Below the pieces are notes generated by a model. The model was not told the DNA's origin, did no database searches, and saw only the letters and a list, made by a program, of their open reading frames with translations. A program made the position numbers and the translations under genes. This document shows positions 15,533 to 22,155 of a DNA stretch of 34,695 bases, piece by piece. The DNA is from Streptomyces lateritius (GTDB lineage Bacteria > Actinomycetota > Actinomycetes > Streptomycetales > Streptomycetaceae). Within the stretch, counting starts at the first letter, position 1. The number at the start of each line of letters is the position of its first letter. The DNA lies in assembly GCF_014649715.1 (NCBI RefSeq), contig NZ_BMTO01000007.1, forward strand, positions 253,347 through 288,041, given 5' to 3'.

Positions 15533-15967
15533 ATGCCTGTCCTGTCCGAAGAGGCCCCGGTGGTGCGGGGCATGACGTACGACCAGATGCTCGAACGCGT
15601 CCGCTACGAGGGCGCGTACCCCACGCGCGAACGTGCCGAGGACACCGTGCTCGCCGTTCTCGCGGCCCTCGGCCGCCAGATCACCGGTGAGGAGCGCGTC
15701 GACCTCGCCGCCCGCCTGCCGGTCGAGGCCGCCCACGCCCTCGCGTCGCAGATTCCCGCCATCGAGCCGCTGACGGGCTGGGGCTTCGTCAAGGACCTCG
15801 CCGGCCGGATCGGCGGCACGCCCGCCACCGCGCGCTGGGACACCGGCGCCGTCCTCAACGTCGTCGCCGACCTCGCCGGGCCCGACCTCCTCGATCGCGT
15901 CCTCGCCCAGCTGCCTCCCGGCTACGGCCTGCTCTTCGGCCGCGCCGAACTCGCGCGGGCCGCCTGA
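15533..15967 (+). CDS. DUF2267 domain protein
   Basis: The 144-residue product matches DUF2267, a helical family found widely in actinomycetes next to stress genes, with no established function. Family-typical blocks are TYDQMLERVRYEGAYPTRE, ITGEERVDLAARLPVEAAHA and TGWGFVKDLAGRIGG, then LAQLPPGYGLLFGRAEL at the C-terminus. The ATG at 15533 is kept, although its purine-rich GAAAGG is rather far (14 bases); an in-frame ATG at 15572 directly before TYDQ is an alternative. It lies downstream of hsp18 beyond a terminator. Confidence 0.85.
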   Translation: MPVLSEEAPVVRGMTYDQMLERVRYEGAYPTRERAEDTVLAVLAALGRQITGEERVDLAARLPVEAAHALASQIPAIEPLTGWGFVKDLAGRIGGTPATARWDTGAVLNVVADLAGPDLLDRVLAQLPPGYGLLFGRAELARAA

Positions 15968-16075
15968 CCGTGCCGATCTCGCCGGGCCGCCCCCGGGCCG
16001 TCGGCTGGACGGCGACGGCTCCCAGCTGAAAGCCTCGACAGACGCTCGGAGAGTCGGAGAGACGAGGAGGGCCTC

Positions 16076-16834
16076 ATGAACGCCGCCGAAGAGGACCAGC
16101 ACCCGCTGGACTCCGCCAGCGTCGTCAACGCGAAGAAGACCCTGCTCGAACTCCTCGGCCGCGCCGGAGTGTTCCACGCCGAGGCAGAGGAGCTGATCGC
16201 GCTCGTCGAGGCCGGTGCCGTCGTGGACGCGCACCATGAGGTCCGCAAGGTCGAGGCGGGCGCCCCGAGGGGGAAGGGGGAGCTCTACGGCGCCGGCTGG
16301 GAGGACGGCGCCCAGGCCGTCGTCGAGGAACTCGGCGCCGTCGCCGACCGGGCGCTGCACCGCGCCCTCGGCCCGGCCGTGCCGGCCCCCTCCCCCCGGG
16401 CCGGCCGGATGGACGTCCCGCGGGGCCGTCCCCCCGTCGGGAGGGTGGACGTGGAGCGGGCGAAGGTGGCGGTGACGCCGCTCTACCTCGCGTTCACCCA
16501 TGTCTCCGACCTCGACCCCGAGGTGTCGGACGAGGTCCTCAGGGCGGTCCTCGGCACGATGAGCGCCGTGGAACGGGCCGGGTACGCGGGACGGCTGAGC
16601 GAGTTCGCCGAGACCCGGCAGGAACAGCTCTCCCGGCTGTACGCGGAGTACGGCCCCGGTAGCGACATCGCCATCCACGGCCGTTATTCCCTCACCCACT
16701 CCCCCACCAGCGTCGCCGTGCTCGAACGCCTCTCCGCCGCGCCGTCCCTGCTGCGGGAGGAGTGGGAGCGCGCCGAGCTGCCCCCGGTGTGGCTGGAGGG
16801 CCTCGCGAACGCCTGGGACGCCCTGCCGAGTTGA
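16076..16834 (+). CDS. Unrecognised 252-residue soluble protein
   Basis: I do not recognise a family. The first part (about 15-105) is helical and acidic (ALLELLGRAGVF-like start, DAHHEVRKVEAGAPRGKGE), followed by a Pro/Arg-rich linker (104-125). The second half contains SDLDPEVSDEVLRAVLGTMS and EFAETRQEQLSRLYAEYGPG. It ends in a tryptophan-rich helix, EEWERAEL...WLEGLANAWDALPS. No signal peptide or membrane segment is seen. The ATG has GAGGAGG upstream at good spacing and the codon bias is strongly coding. It lies 108 bases after the DUF2267 gene on the same strand. Confidence 0.75.
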   Translation: MNAAEEDQHPLDSASVVNAKKTLLELLGRAGVFHAEAEELIALVEAGAVVDAHHEVRKVEAGAPRGKGELYGAGWEDGAQAVVEELGAVADRALHRALGPAVPAPSPRAGRMDVPRGRPPVGRVDVERAKVAVTPLYLAFTHVSDLDPEVSDEVLRAVLGTMSAVERAGYAGRLSEFAETRQEQLSRLYAEYGPGSDIAIHGRYSLTHSPTSVAVLERLSAAPSLLREEWERAELPPVWLEGLANAWDALPS

Positions 16835-16870
16835 CCGCGCGGGCGGGGAAACCTGCGGCGAGGTACGTCT

Positions 16871-16914
16871 GAGCCCCCCCACCGGTACGGGGGTCCGTCG
16901 CCGGCCGGGGGCTC
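16871..16914 (+). terminator. Weak hairpin after the 252-residue gene
   Basis: GAGCCCCC (16871-16878) can pair with GGGGGCTC (16907-16914); a smaller C4/G4 hairpin nests inside. It lies 37 bases past the stop of the upstream gene, which faces minus-strand genes. Confidence 0.4.
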
Positions 16915-16920
16915 TGCGTC

Positions 16921-17361
16921 TCAGGATCGGTTCCCGGTCAGTTCGCGGCCGCGCGGAAGTGGCAGGCAGCCGAGGCGGGCGAGGTCGTGGTGCCGACGAC
17001 GGTCCACACCCACCAGCCGTGGCTGTGGCCTTCGACGGGACGCGGGACAGTGCGCTTGCCCCGCTCCAGGACGGCGCCGTGGACTCTGCCAGAGTCGGAT
17101 CGTCATGAGCGACACGTGGGTCGTCGTGGTCGAGGGCTCGGTCCGCCACGCCCACAGCCGTGGGGCCGCACCGGCCGCGGTGCGGCCCCACGGTTTCCTG
17201 GTTCGGGCTCGGAAGGGGTCGTCGGCCTGTACGTCCGTCCGCTCGCCGGCCGGTCGCCCCCGCTCGGCTCCGCGGTGGCGTCCGCGGGCCGCCGGAGGGT
17301 CGGCCGACGGGAGGATCCCCGTCGGCGGGCAGGGGACGAGGACGAGCAGACAGAAGGTCAC
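16921..17361 (-). CDS. Possible ORF coupled to the STAS gene, low confidence
   Basis: A frame starting VTFCLLVLVPCPPTG at GTG 17359-17361 overlaps the STAS gene stop as GTGA and has GGGGAGGG just upstream. It would run 146 codons to 16921. Third-position GC is high for about the first 75 codons and then falls, and a strong 15-bp hairpin (17158-17193) lies inside. A better coding pattern (GHSHGWWVWTVVGTTTS) then appears in another frame but lacks a start. It may be a decayed gene. No family is recognised. Confidence 0.3.
   Translation of the reverse strand: MTFCLLVLVPCPPTGILPSADPPAARGRHRGAERGRPAGERTDVQADDPFRARTRKPWGRTAAGAAPRLWAWRTEPSTTTTHVSLMTIRLWQSPRRRPGAGQAHCPASRRRPQPRLVGVDRRRHHDLARLGCLPLPRGRELTGNRS
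17158..17193. terminator. Perfect 15-bp hairpin in the convergent gap
   Basis: Arms 17158-17172 and 17179-17193 are perfect complements with a 6-base loop (GGCCGC), followed on the plus strand by TTTCC. It sits in the 523-base region 16835-17357 between converging genes, where I see no other firm feature. Confidence 0.6.
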
Positions 17362-17792
17362 ACTCCCTCCCCTACGGTCTCCCTTCGTGGACGGGCGCGT
17401 CGGCGCGCGGTGGGTGGGGATGCTCCCCAGGCGGCTGCTCGCAGCCGCTCCATCGCGGGGGTGACACCGGTCAGTCGCAGTCGCCGGCCGTGCTCCGTCC
17501 AGTCCGTCAGGATCCGCAGCAGGGCGGAGTCCGCGAACGTGACACGCGAGGTGTCGAGGACGAGGCGCCGGTGTCCGAGGGTGGACGCGGCGGCCAGCAG
17601 TACCCGCAGCGGCCCTGCGCTGTAGTGGTCGACCTCTCCGTGGAGCTCGACCCGCAGAGTCTGTTCGTCGACGACGCTGCAGGAGCGGACGCTTATGCCA
17701 CAGGGCGCGGTCTCCGCGCCCTGGTCGATCGGTCCGGTGCCCGGTGTGACGGTAGGGGCGGTCAGTATCGGAAGGTTGCTCGCGGTACTCAC
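17358..17792 (-). CDS. STAS-domain anti-sigma-factor antagonist
   Basis: The 144-residue product has a STAS domain at about 33-122 preceded by a 30-residue flexible N-terminus. The sequence LRVELHGEVDHYSAGPLRV is the first strand-helix unit, and LVLDTSRVTFADSALLRIL carries the conserved D88-S89; S89 is the residue phosphorylated by the partner anti-sigma kinase in the SpoIIAA/RsbV family. The unphosphorylated protein would bind an anti-sigma factor and free a stress sigma factor. No kinase or sigma gene is adjacent in this window. The GTG at 17790-17792 is the best start. Its C-terminus is Arg-rich beyond the domain. Confidence 0.85.
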   Translation of the reverse strand: MSTASNLPILTAPTVTPGTGPIDQGAETAPCGISVRSCSVVDEQTLRVELHGEVDHYSAGPLRVLLAAASTLGHRRLVLDTSRVTFADSALLRILTDWTEHGRRLRLTGVTPAMERLRAAAWGASPPTARRRARPRRETVGEGV

Positions 17793-17895
17793 ACCAGATC
17801 AACCGCGTGGCCCCGTCGAGCGGCACGCTCCTTCACTCCACCGGACCCTGGCCTGCCCACCTGCGGGGGAGATCCGCCACCCGTACGACCCACGA

Positions 17896-18408
17896 TCAGC
17901 GGCTGTGTGCGGTGTGCAGCGCTTCGGCCATGCCGGACGCGCCCTCGGTCACGTACGCGCGGATCGACGCCAGGTAGGCCTCCCGGCCGACGCGGCCGTC
18001 ACCGTCGGTGTCCAGCGCGTCGAACGCCGCGCCGGCGTTGTCGGCGGGGTTGCCGAGCGCCTCGCGCAGCCGGGTGAACTCGTCGCGGTCCAAAGCGCCG
18101 TCGGCGTCGGTGTCGGCGAGGTCGAACAGCGATCCGAGCGCGGGCCTGCAGACCTCCTCGAACGACTCGGCGCCCGCCCAGGTCGCGTACTCCTCGAAGG
18201 TCACCCGCCCGTCGCCGTCCGCGTCCATCGAGGCGTAGACCCGCTCGTGGGCCGCGTGGGCGGCGGCGACGAGGGGATCGTGGCCCCCTCGTCCCGACAC
18301 GGCGGCCGCGCGGGCCGGGCGGGTGAGGTACTCCTGCCGCGAGACGACACCGTCGCCGTCCACGTCGAGCATCGCGAAGATGTGGGCCTTGGCGGTCCTG
18401 CTGTCCAT
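17896..18408 (-). CDS. Four-EF-hand calcium-binding protein (calerythrin-like)
   Basis: The 170-residue product contains four 12-residue EF-hand loops. Loop 1 is D15-E26 (DVDGDGVVSRQE), loop 2 D62-E73 (DADGDGRVTFEE), loop 3 D99-E110 (DTDADGALDRDE) and loop 4 starts at D133 (DTDGDGRVGREA). Loops 1-3 have all ligands. Loop 4 ends in Ala144 where the bidentate Glu should be, so its calcium binding should be weak. The size fits the calerythrin/CabB group of soluble actinomycete calcium buffers or sensors. The ATG at 18406-18408 is chosen because GAAGGA precedes it; a longer frame lacks such a site. Confidence 0.88.
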   Translation of the reverse strand: MDSRTAKAHIFAMLDVDGDGVVSRQEYLTRPARAAAVSGRGGHDPLVAAAHAAHERVYASMDADGDGRVTFEEYATWAGAESFEEVCRPALGSLFDLADTDADGALDRDEFTRLREALGNPADNAGAAFDALDTDGDGRVGREAYLASIRAYVTEGASGMAEALHTAHSR

Positions 18409-18689
18409 GACGGGTCCTTCGGCTGTGGGTGGTTGGGGAGGCGTATCGCCGGTGGCCGGCGACAACGACAAGATCAACTGCCCGGGGCCGATTCGGTCAC
18501 CCTCGGGTTTCCGCCCGTCGCCCGCCGTGGAACTCGAACGCCCGTGACAGGAACCGATCGGCGGCGTTGGCCCTCATGCTCCATGGGCCCGGGAGTCGGC
18601 GTGCAGTGGTCGACTCTCCCGGGTTCGTCCCGGCGCAGCGCAGCGCGTGCGCCGTACCGAATCGTGTCGAGGAAGAAGCCGAGGAAAAC

Positions 18690-19922
18690 GTGTCCCTGTC
18701 ACCGCGTCGACGCCTGGTCGTCAGTGCCACCCTGATCGCCGCCCTCGCCGGAGGTGTCGCCCCGGCCACCGCCGCGACCTCCTCCCCCGCCGGGCCTGCC
18801 GTTCCCGCTCCTCCCGTCGTTCCCGCTCCGGACATGGAGGGAGTGGCCGGGTCCCTGAACGCCGCCATGGCGCAGGGCGCGCCCGGTGCCATGGCCCGGT
18901 ACGTCGGGCCCTGGGGTGCCCGGACGCGGACCGAGGGCGTCCGCGACCGTGAGTCCGGGGCCCCCATGGACAGCCGGGCGCGGTTCCGGATCGGCAGCGT
19001 CAGCAAGACGTTCTCCACCGTGGTGCTCCTTCAGTTGGTGGACGAGGGCCGGCTGGAGCTCGACGCGCCGGTGAACCGGTACCTGCCCGGGCTGCTGCCC
19101 GACGACAGGATCACGGTCCGTCATCTGCTCACCCATCGCAGCGGCCTGGCCGACTACACCGACGCGATGTTCGCCCAGACCGTGCCCGGCTTCGAGGCCG
19201 TGCGGAACCGTGTGTTCAGCTACCAGGAGCTGGTGAACCTTTCCCTGAACGAACCGCGCACCACCGAACCGGGTGTGGCGTACAAGTACTCGAACGCCAA
19301 CTTCGTGGTGGTCGGCATGCTCATCGAGCAGACCACCGGCCGTCCGGTCGCCGAGGAGTACCAGAGCCGCGTCATCAAGCCGCTGCGGCTGCGGAACACC
19401 TCGTACGTGCACCCGGAGACCCGGATCAAGGGGATGCGGGTCCGCGGTTATCTGCACCCGGACGAGGCCGGCGCGCCGCTCGTCGACTCCACGGAGCAGA
19501 CCGTGTCCTGGGCACAGTCGGCCGGGGCGGTCATCTCCGACCTGGCGGACCTCAACACATTCACCACGGCGCTCATGCGGGGCGAGCTGCTGTCGCCCCG
19601 GATGATGGACGCCATGACCACGGTCACCCCGACGGACGCGGCCAACACCCGCTTCTACGGGCTCGGTCTGCGCCGCTACGACCTGTCCTGCGGGGCCCAG
19701 GTGTACGGGCACACCGGGACCGTGCAGGGCTACTACACGTACGCCTTCTCGACCCGGGACGGCCGGCGGGCCCTCTCCGCGATGGCGAACACCTCGAACC
19801 GGGGCGCGGCCAACACGGCGCTCGGGGGAACGCTGGAGGCGGCGTTCTGCGGGAAGAAGCCGGCGGCGGCGCGTACGTTCTCGGAGCGGCCGGCCGAGGC
19901 CGACCTGACCGAGCGCCGCTGA
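18690..19922 (+). CDS. Secreted serine hydrolase, class C beta-lactamase/D-Ala-D-Ala carboxypeptidase family
   Basis: The 410-residue product has a Sec-type signal peptide (PRRRLVVSATLIAALAGG, cleavage likely near ATAAT at 26-30). Catalytic motifs of the serine beta-lactamase-like fold are all present: SVSK with nucleophile S103 and K106, the YSN triad Y200-S201-N202, and HTG at 341-343. The THRSGLADYTD block is typical of the R61-type DD-peptidase branch. It may trim cell-wall peptides or hydrolyse other amides or esters outside the cell. The GTG at 18690 has GAGGAA just upstream. The C-terminal 35 residues after the domain are hydrophilic. A perfect terminator follows directly. Confidence 0.9.
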   Translation: MSLSPRRRLVVSATLIAALAGGVAPATAATSSPAGPAVPAPPVVPAPDMEGVAGSLNAAMAQGAPGAMARYVGPWGARTRTEGVRDRESGAPMDSRARFRIGSVSKTFSTVVLLQLVDEGRLELDAPVNRYLPGLLPDDRITVRHLLTHRSGLADYTDAMFAQTVPGFEAVRNRVFSYQELVNLSLNEPRTTEPGVAYKYSNANFVVVGMLIEQTTGRPVAEEYQSRVIKPLRLRNTSYVHPETRIKGMRVRGYLHPDEAGAPLVDSTEQTVSWAQSAGAVISDLADLNTFTTALMRGELLSPRMMDAMTTVTPTDAANTRFYGLGLRRYDLSCGAQVYGHTGTVQGYYTYAFSTRDGRRALSAMANTSNRGAANTALGGTLEAAFCGKKPAAARTFSERPAEADLTERR

Positions 19923-19924
19923 CG

Positions 19925-19975
19925 CCGACCACGGGCCGGGGCCGCCGCCGCGCGGCGGCCCCGGCCCGTGGTCGG
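19925..19975 (+). terminator. Perfect 22-bp terminator after the serine hydrolase
   Basis: Arms 19925-19946 and 19954-19975 are exact complements with a 7-base loop. The stem starts two bases after the TGA. Confidence 0.9.
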
Positions 19976-20099
19976 GCGGGGCACCACTCCGGGGCAGCAC
20001 GGGCTCACGTCGGCGAGACGGCGGCGCCGGTGACGCGCCGCGTCCTCGACGGCTTTCACCGACGGCCGGCAACTCCCTCCGTTCCCGCCGCTGTTGAGG

Positions 20100-20473
20100 C
20101 TTCAGGTTCAGCGACCCGCGCCGGTCGTGCCCGCCCCGGTCCGGCGGCGGGGTGCCGTACAGGATCGAGGTCTCGCACACCGCGGTGAAGGCGGCGGTGG
20201 AGGCGAGGTAGCCGCTGCGGCGGGCCGCCAGCACGATCTCCACGCACCGGCCGAGCGGTTCAGCCTCGTCGGGGGCCAGGACCGGATCGGGCCGCGCTGC
20301 CACGAGGTGCCGCCGCGAGCGGGCCGATGCGGTACGTGTCGGCGCCGTGGACGCCGCGATCGGCGACGCGGCTCGCGCGGCGGAACGCGCCGCGGACGTA
20401 GAGGCGGTCCGAGAAGCCGGCGCCGCTCGCGGCCAGGTGCTCGCGCATCCTGGCCCACGTGGAGCGCTCGTGG
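20100..20473 (-). pseudogene. Decayed gene fragment of unknown family, two frames
   Basis: The minus strand downstream of the TetR gene shows coding-like third-position GC in two successive frames. One frame (about 20315-20473) reads PDHERSTWARMREHLAASG...YRIGPLAA. The next (about 20100-20315) continues RHLVAARPDPVLAPDE...GYLASTAAFTAVCETS. A single frameshift near 20315 joins them into a continuous protein-like sequence. Neither piece has a convincing start or ribosome site, and the 5' end runs into the TetR stop. I do not recognise the family. The stretch 19976-20100 holds nothing visible. Confidence 0.45.
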
Positions 20474-21196
20474 TCAGGGCGAAGCCGAGGTCCAGCCTCG
20501 GTGATGGAGGCGCTCGATGCCGTCCAGGAGCAGGTCGAGGGCGAACTCGAACTCGAACCGGTCGTCGCAGCCGCCGCCGACGGCCGAGTCCGCGTCATGG
20601 GCGGCCGCCGCGGCGATCTCCGCGACGCGCGGATAGGCCCCCGCCAGATCCGGTGCCGACCCTCCCGGCGTGGAGGGTGGCGGCGTGGACCGGCCGGTGT
20701 CGAAGAGCTCCTGGGAGAAGCCCAGCAGGCGGCTGCCCAGCGCGTGCATCACATGGTGGGTGAGGTCGGCGGAGAGGCCTCCGTCGCGGAAGGTGCCGAT
20801 GACGGAGTCCAGATAGGCCAGTACGGCCGGCGTCGGGCCGGTGCGTGACTCGATCACGCGCGCGGCCCAACGGTGCTGCAGCAGCACGCTCCTGGCCGAG
20901 AGGATCTGCTGCCGTACGGCGCTCTTCCAGCCCGCTCCGGGAGCCGGCCGCGCGATCTCGCCGACGACCATGTCCACCATGCCGTCGAGGAGTTCCTCCT
21001 TGTTGGCCACGTGCTTGTAGAGGGCCATCGGGACGACGCCGAGTTCCTGGGCGAGCCTTCGCATGCTGATCGCGTCGGCCCCGGAAGCCCCCGACGCACC
21101 GGAAGCCCCCGACGCGTCGGCCAGCGCGACGGCGGCGCGCAGCACCCGCCCCCTGCTGAGGGGCGCCCGGTCGGCGCTCCCGCGTTCCTCGGCCAT
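20474..21196 (-). CDS. TetR/AcrR-family repressor with TetR-type C-terminal domain
   Basis: The 240-residue product has an N-terminal helix-turn-helix at about 42-72 (ISMRRLAQELGVVPMALYKHV), which matches the TetR class where the last helix is followed by NKEELLDGM. The C-terminal domain (about 85-235) is the ligand-binding and dimer part. Residues 29-40 (SGASGASGASGA) are a low-complexity insert before the HTH, from a 15-base near-repeat around 21082-21117. The gene is divergent from the DUF4386 gene, and two palindromes in the gap are its probable operators. Confidence 0.87.
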   Translation of the reverse strand: MAEERGSADRAPLSRGRVLRAAVALADASGASGASGASGADAISMRRLAQELGVVPMALYKHVANKEELLDGMVDMVVGEIARPAPGAGWKSAVRQQILSARSVLLQHRWAARVIESRTGPTPAVLAYLDSVIGTFRDGGLSADLTHHVMHALGSRLLGFSQELFDTGRSTPPPSTPGGSAPDLAGAYPRVAEIAAAAAHDADSAVGGGCDDRFEFEFALDLLLDGIERLHHRGWTSASP

Positions 21197-21238
21197 CTGC
21201 CCTGCCGCCCTTCTCCCACGGTTCGGTCACCCTGCCCC

Positions 21239-21267
21239 TTGCCGAGTGTACGCCGTACACCTAGGGT
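21239..21267 (+). promoter_or_regulatory. Putative promoter of the DUF4386 gene
   Basis: TTGCCG (21239-21244) and TAGGGT (21262-21267) are 17 bases apart, and operator 1 fills the spacer exactly. The call is by pattern only. Confidence 0.45.
21246..21260. promoter_or_regulatory. TetR operator 1
   Basis: GTGTACG-C-CGTACAC is a perfect 15-bp palindrome in the TetR/DUF4386 intergenic region, lying between the proposed -35 and -10 boxes. Confidence 0.78.
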
Positions 21268-21281
21268 GGCCGATGACGCAG

Positions 21282-21300
21282 AGGTGTACGCCGTACACCT
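21282..21300. promoter_or_regulatory. TetR operator 2
   Basis: The same 15-base core is extended to a perfect 19-bp palindrome (AGGTGTACG-C-CGTACACCT), 38 bases centre to centre from operator 1. It would cover the early transcribed region of the DUF4386 gene. Confidence 0.78.
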
Positions 21301-21319
21301 CGCGGTAAGAGGGGATCCC

Positions 21320-22015
21320 ATGGATGTGAGCCGAAGGACCGCGGCCGTGACGGGGGCGCTGTTCCTGCTGACCGAGGTCGCCGCGATCGCGGGTCTCGCG
21401 CTGTACGGCCCCGCGCTCGACGGCGCGCGGTACGTCGTCGGGCCGGGAGCGGACTCCCGCGTGCAGCTGGGGGCGCTCAGCGAGATGGTGCTGCTGCTCG
21501 CCGTGGTGGGTACCGGGGTGACACTGTTCCCGGTCATCAGAAGACGGCACGAGGCGCTGGCGGTCGGCTACGTGTGCGGGCGCCTCCTCGAAGCGGCGGT
21601 GATCGCGGTCGGTATGGTCAGCGTGCTCGCCGTGGTGACCCTCCGTCAGGACCTGGCCGCCGCCGGAGACGCCCGCACCACCACCGCCGTACAGGTCGCC
21701 GCCGCGGGCCTGGCCGCGGTCCACGACTGGACCTTCCTGCTCGGACCCAACGTCGTCCTGGGCGCCAACACTTTGGTCCTGGCGTACGCGATGCACCGCT
21801 CACGGCTGGTCCCGCGGCCGCTCACGCTGCTGGGTCTCGTCGGCGGCGGGCTCATCTGCGTCTCCGCGGTCGCCGTGCTGTTCGGGCTCTACCCCCAGGT
21901 GTCCGCCGTGGGCACGGCCGCCGCGCTCCCGGTGTTCGCCTGGGAGGTGATCCTCGCCGTCCGACTGCTGACCCGCGGCTTCGAGCCTGCCCGACCGCTC
22001 CCGGCAACCACCTAG
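21320..22015 (+). CDS. DUF4386 integral membrane protein
   Basis: The 231-residue product has about six membrane helices, starting GALFLLTEVAAIAGLALYGP and ending VFAWEVILAVRLLTRGF. The segments VGYVCGRLLEAAVIAVGM and FLLGPNVVLGANTLVLAYAMH match DUF4386, a family of bacterial membrane proteins with unknown function often found next to TetR or MarR regulators. The ATG at 21320 has AGAGGGGA upstream; the longer upstream frame crosses the operators and is discarded. It is probably repressed by the divergent TetR protein. Confidence 0.83.
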   Translation: MDVSRRTAAVTGALFLLTEVAAIAGLALYGPALDGARYVVGPGADSRVQLGALSEMVLLLAVVGTGVTLFPVIRRRHEALAVGYVCGRLLEAAVIAVGMVSVLAVVTLRQDLAAAGDARTTTAVQVAAAGLAAVHDWTFLLGPNVVLGANTLVLAYAMHRSRLVPRPLTLLGLVGGGLICVSAVAVLFGLYPQVSAVGTAAALPVFAWEVILAVRLLTRGFEPARPLPATT

Positions 22016-22155
22016 GCCGCACCCGAACGCAGTGGGCGTCCTTCGCCGACCCGACCTCAATTTCGCCGCACCGACGCCTGCTGAGCACCCCTGACCTGCG
22101 TGAAGACCCAGTGAAGAAGGTGATCATGACAAGCGGCAGCAGCTAACCTCACCGA

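Noticed and set aside
16871..17193. A mobile-element end or attachment site in the convergent gap
   Set aside because: The hairpins have no matching distal copy, there is no flanking direct repeat, and no transposase or integrase is present.
22111..22146. An 11-codon leader frame (GTG to TAA) just before the lectin-protein gene
   Set aside because: It has no ribosome site, no regulatory codon run and no attenuator hairpin before 22156.
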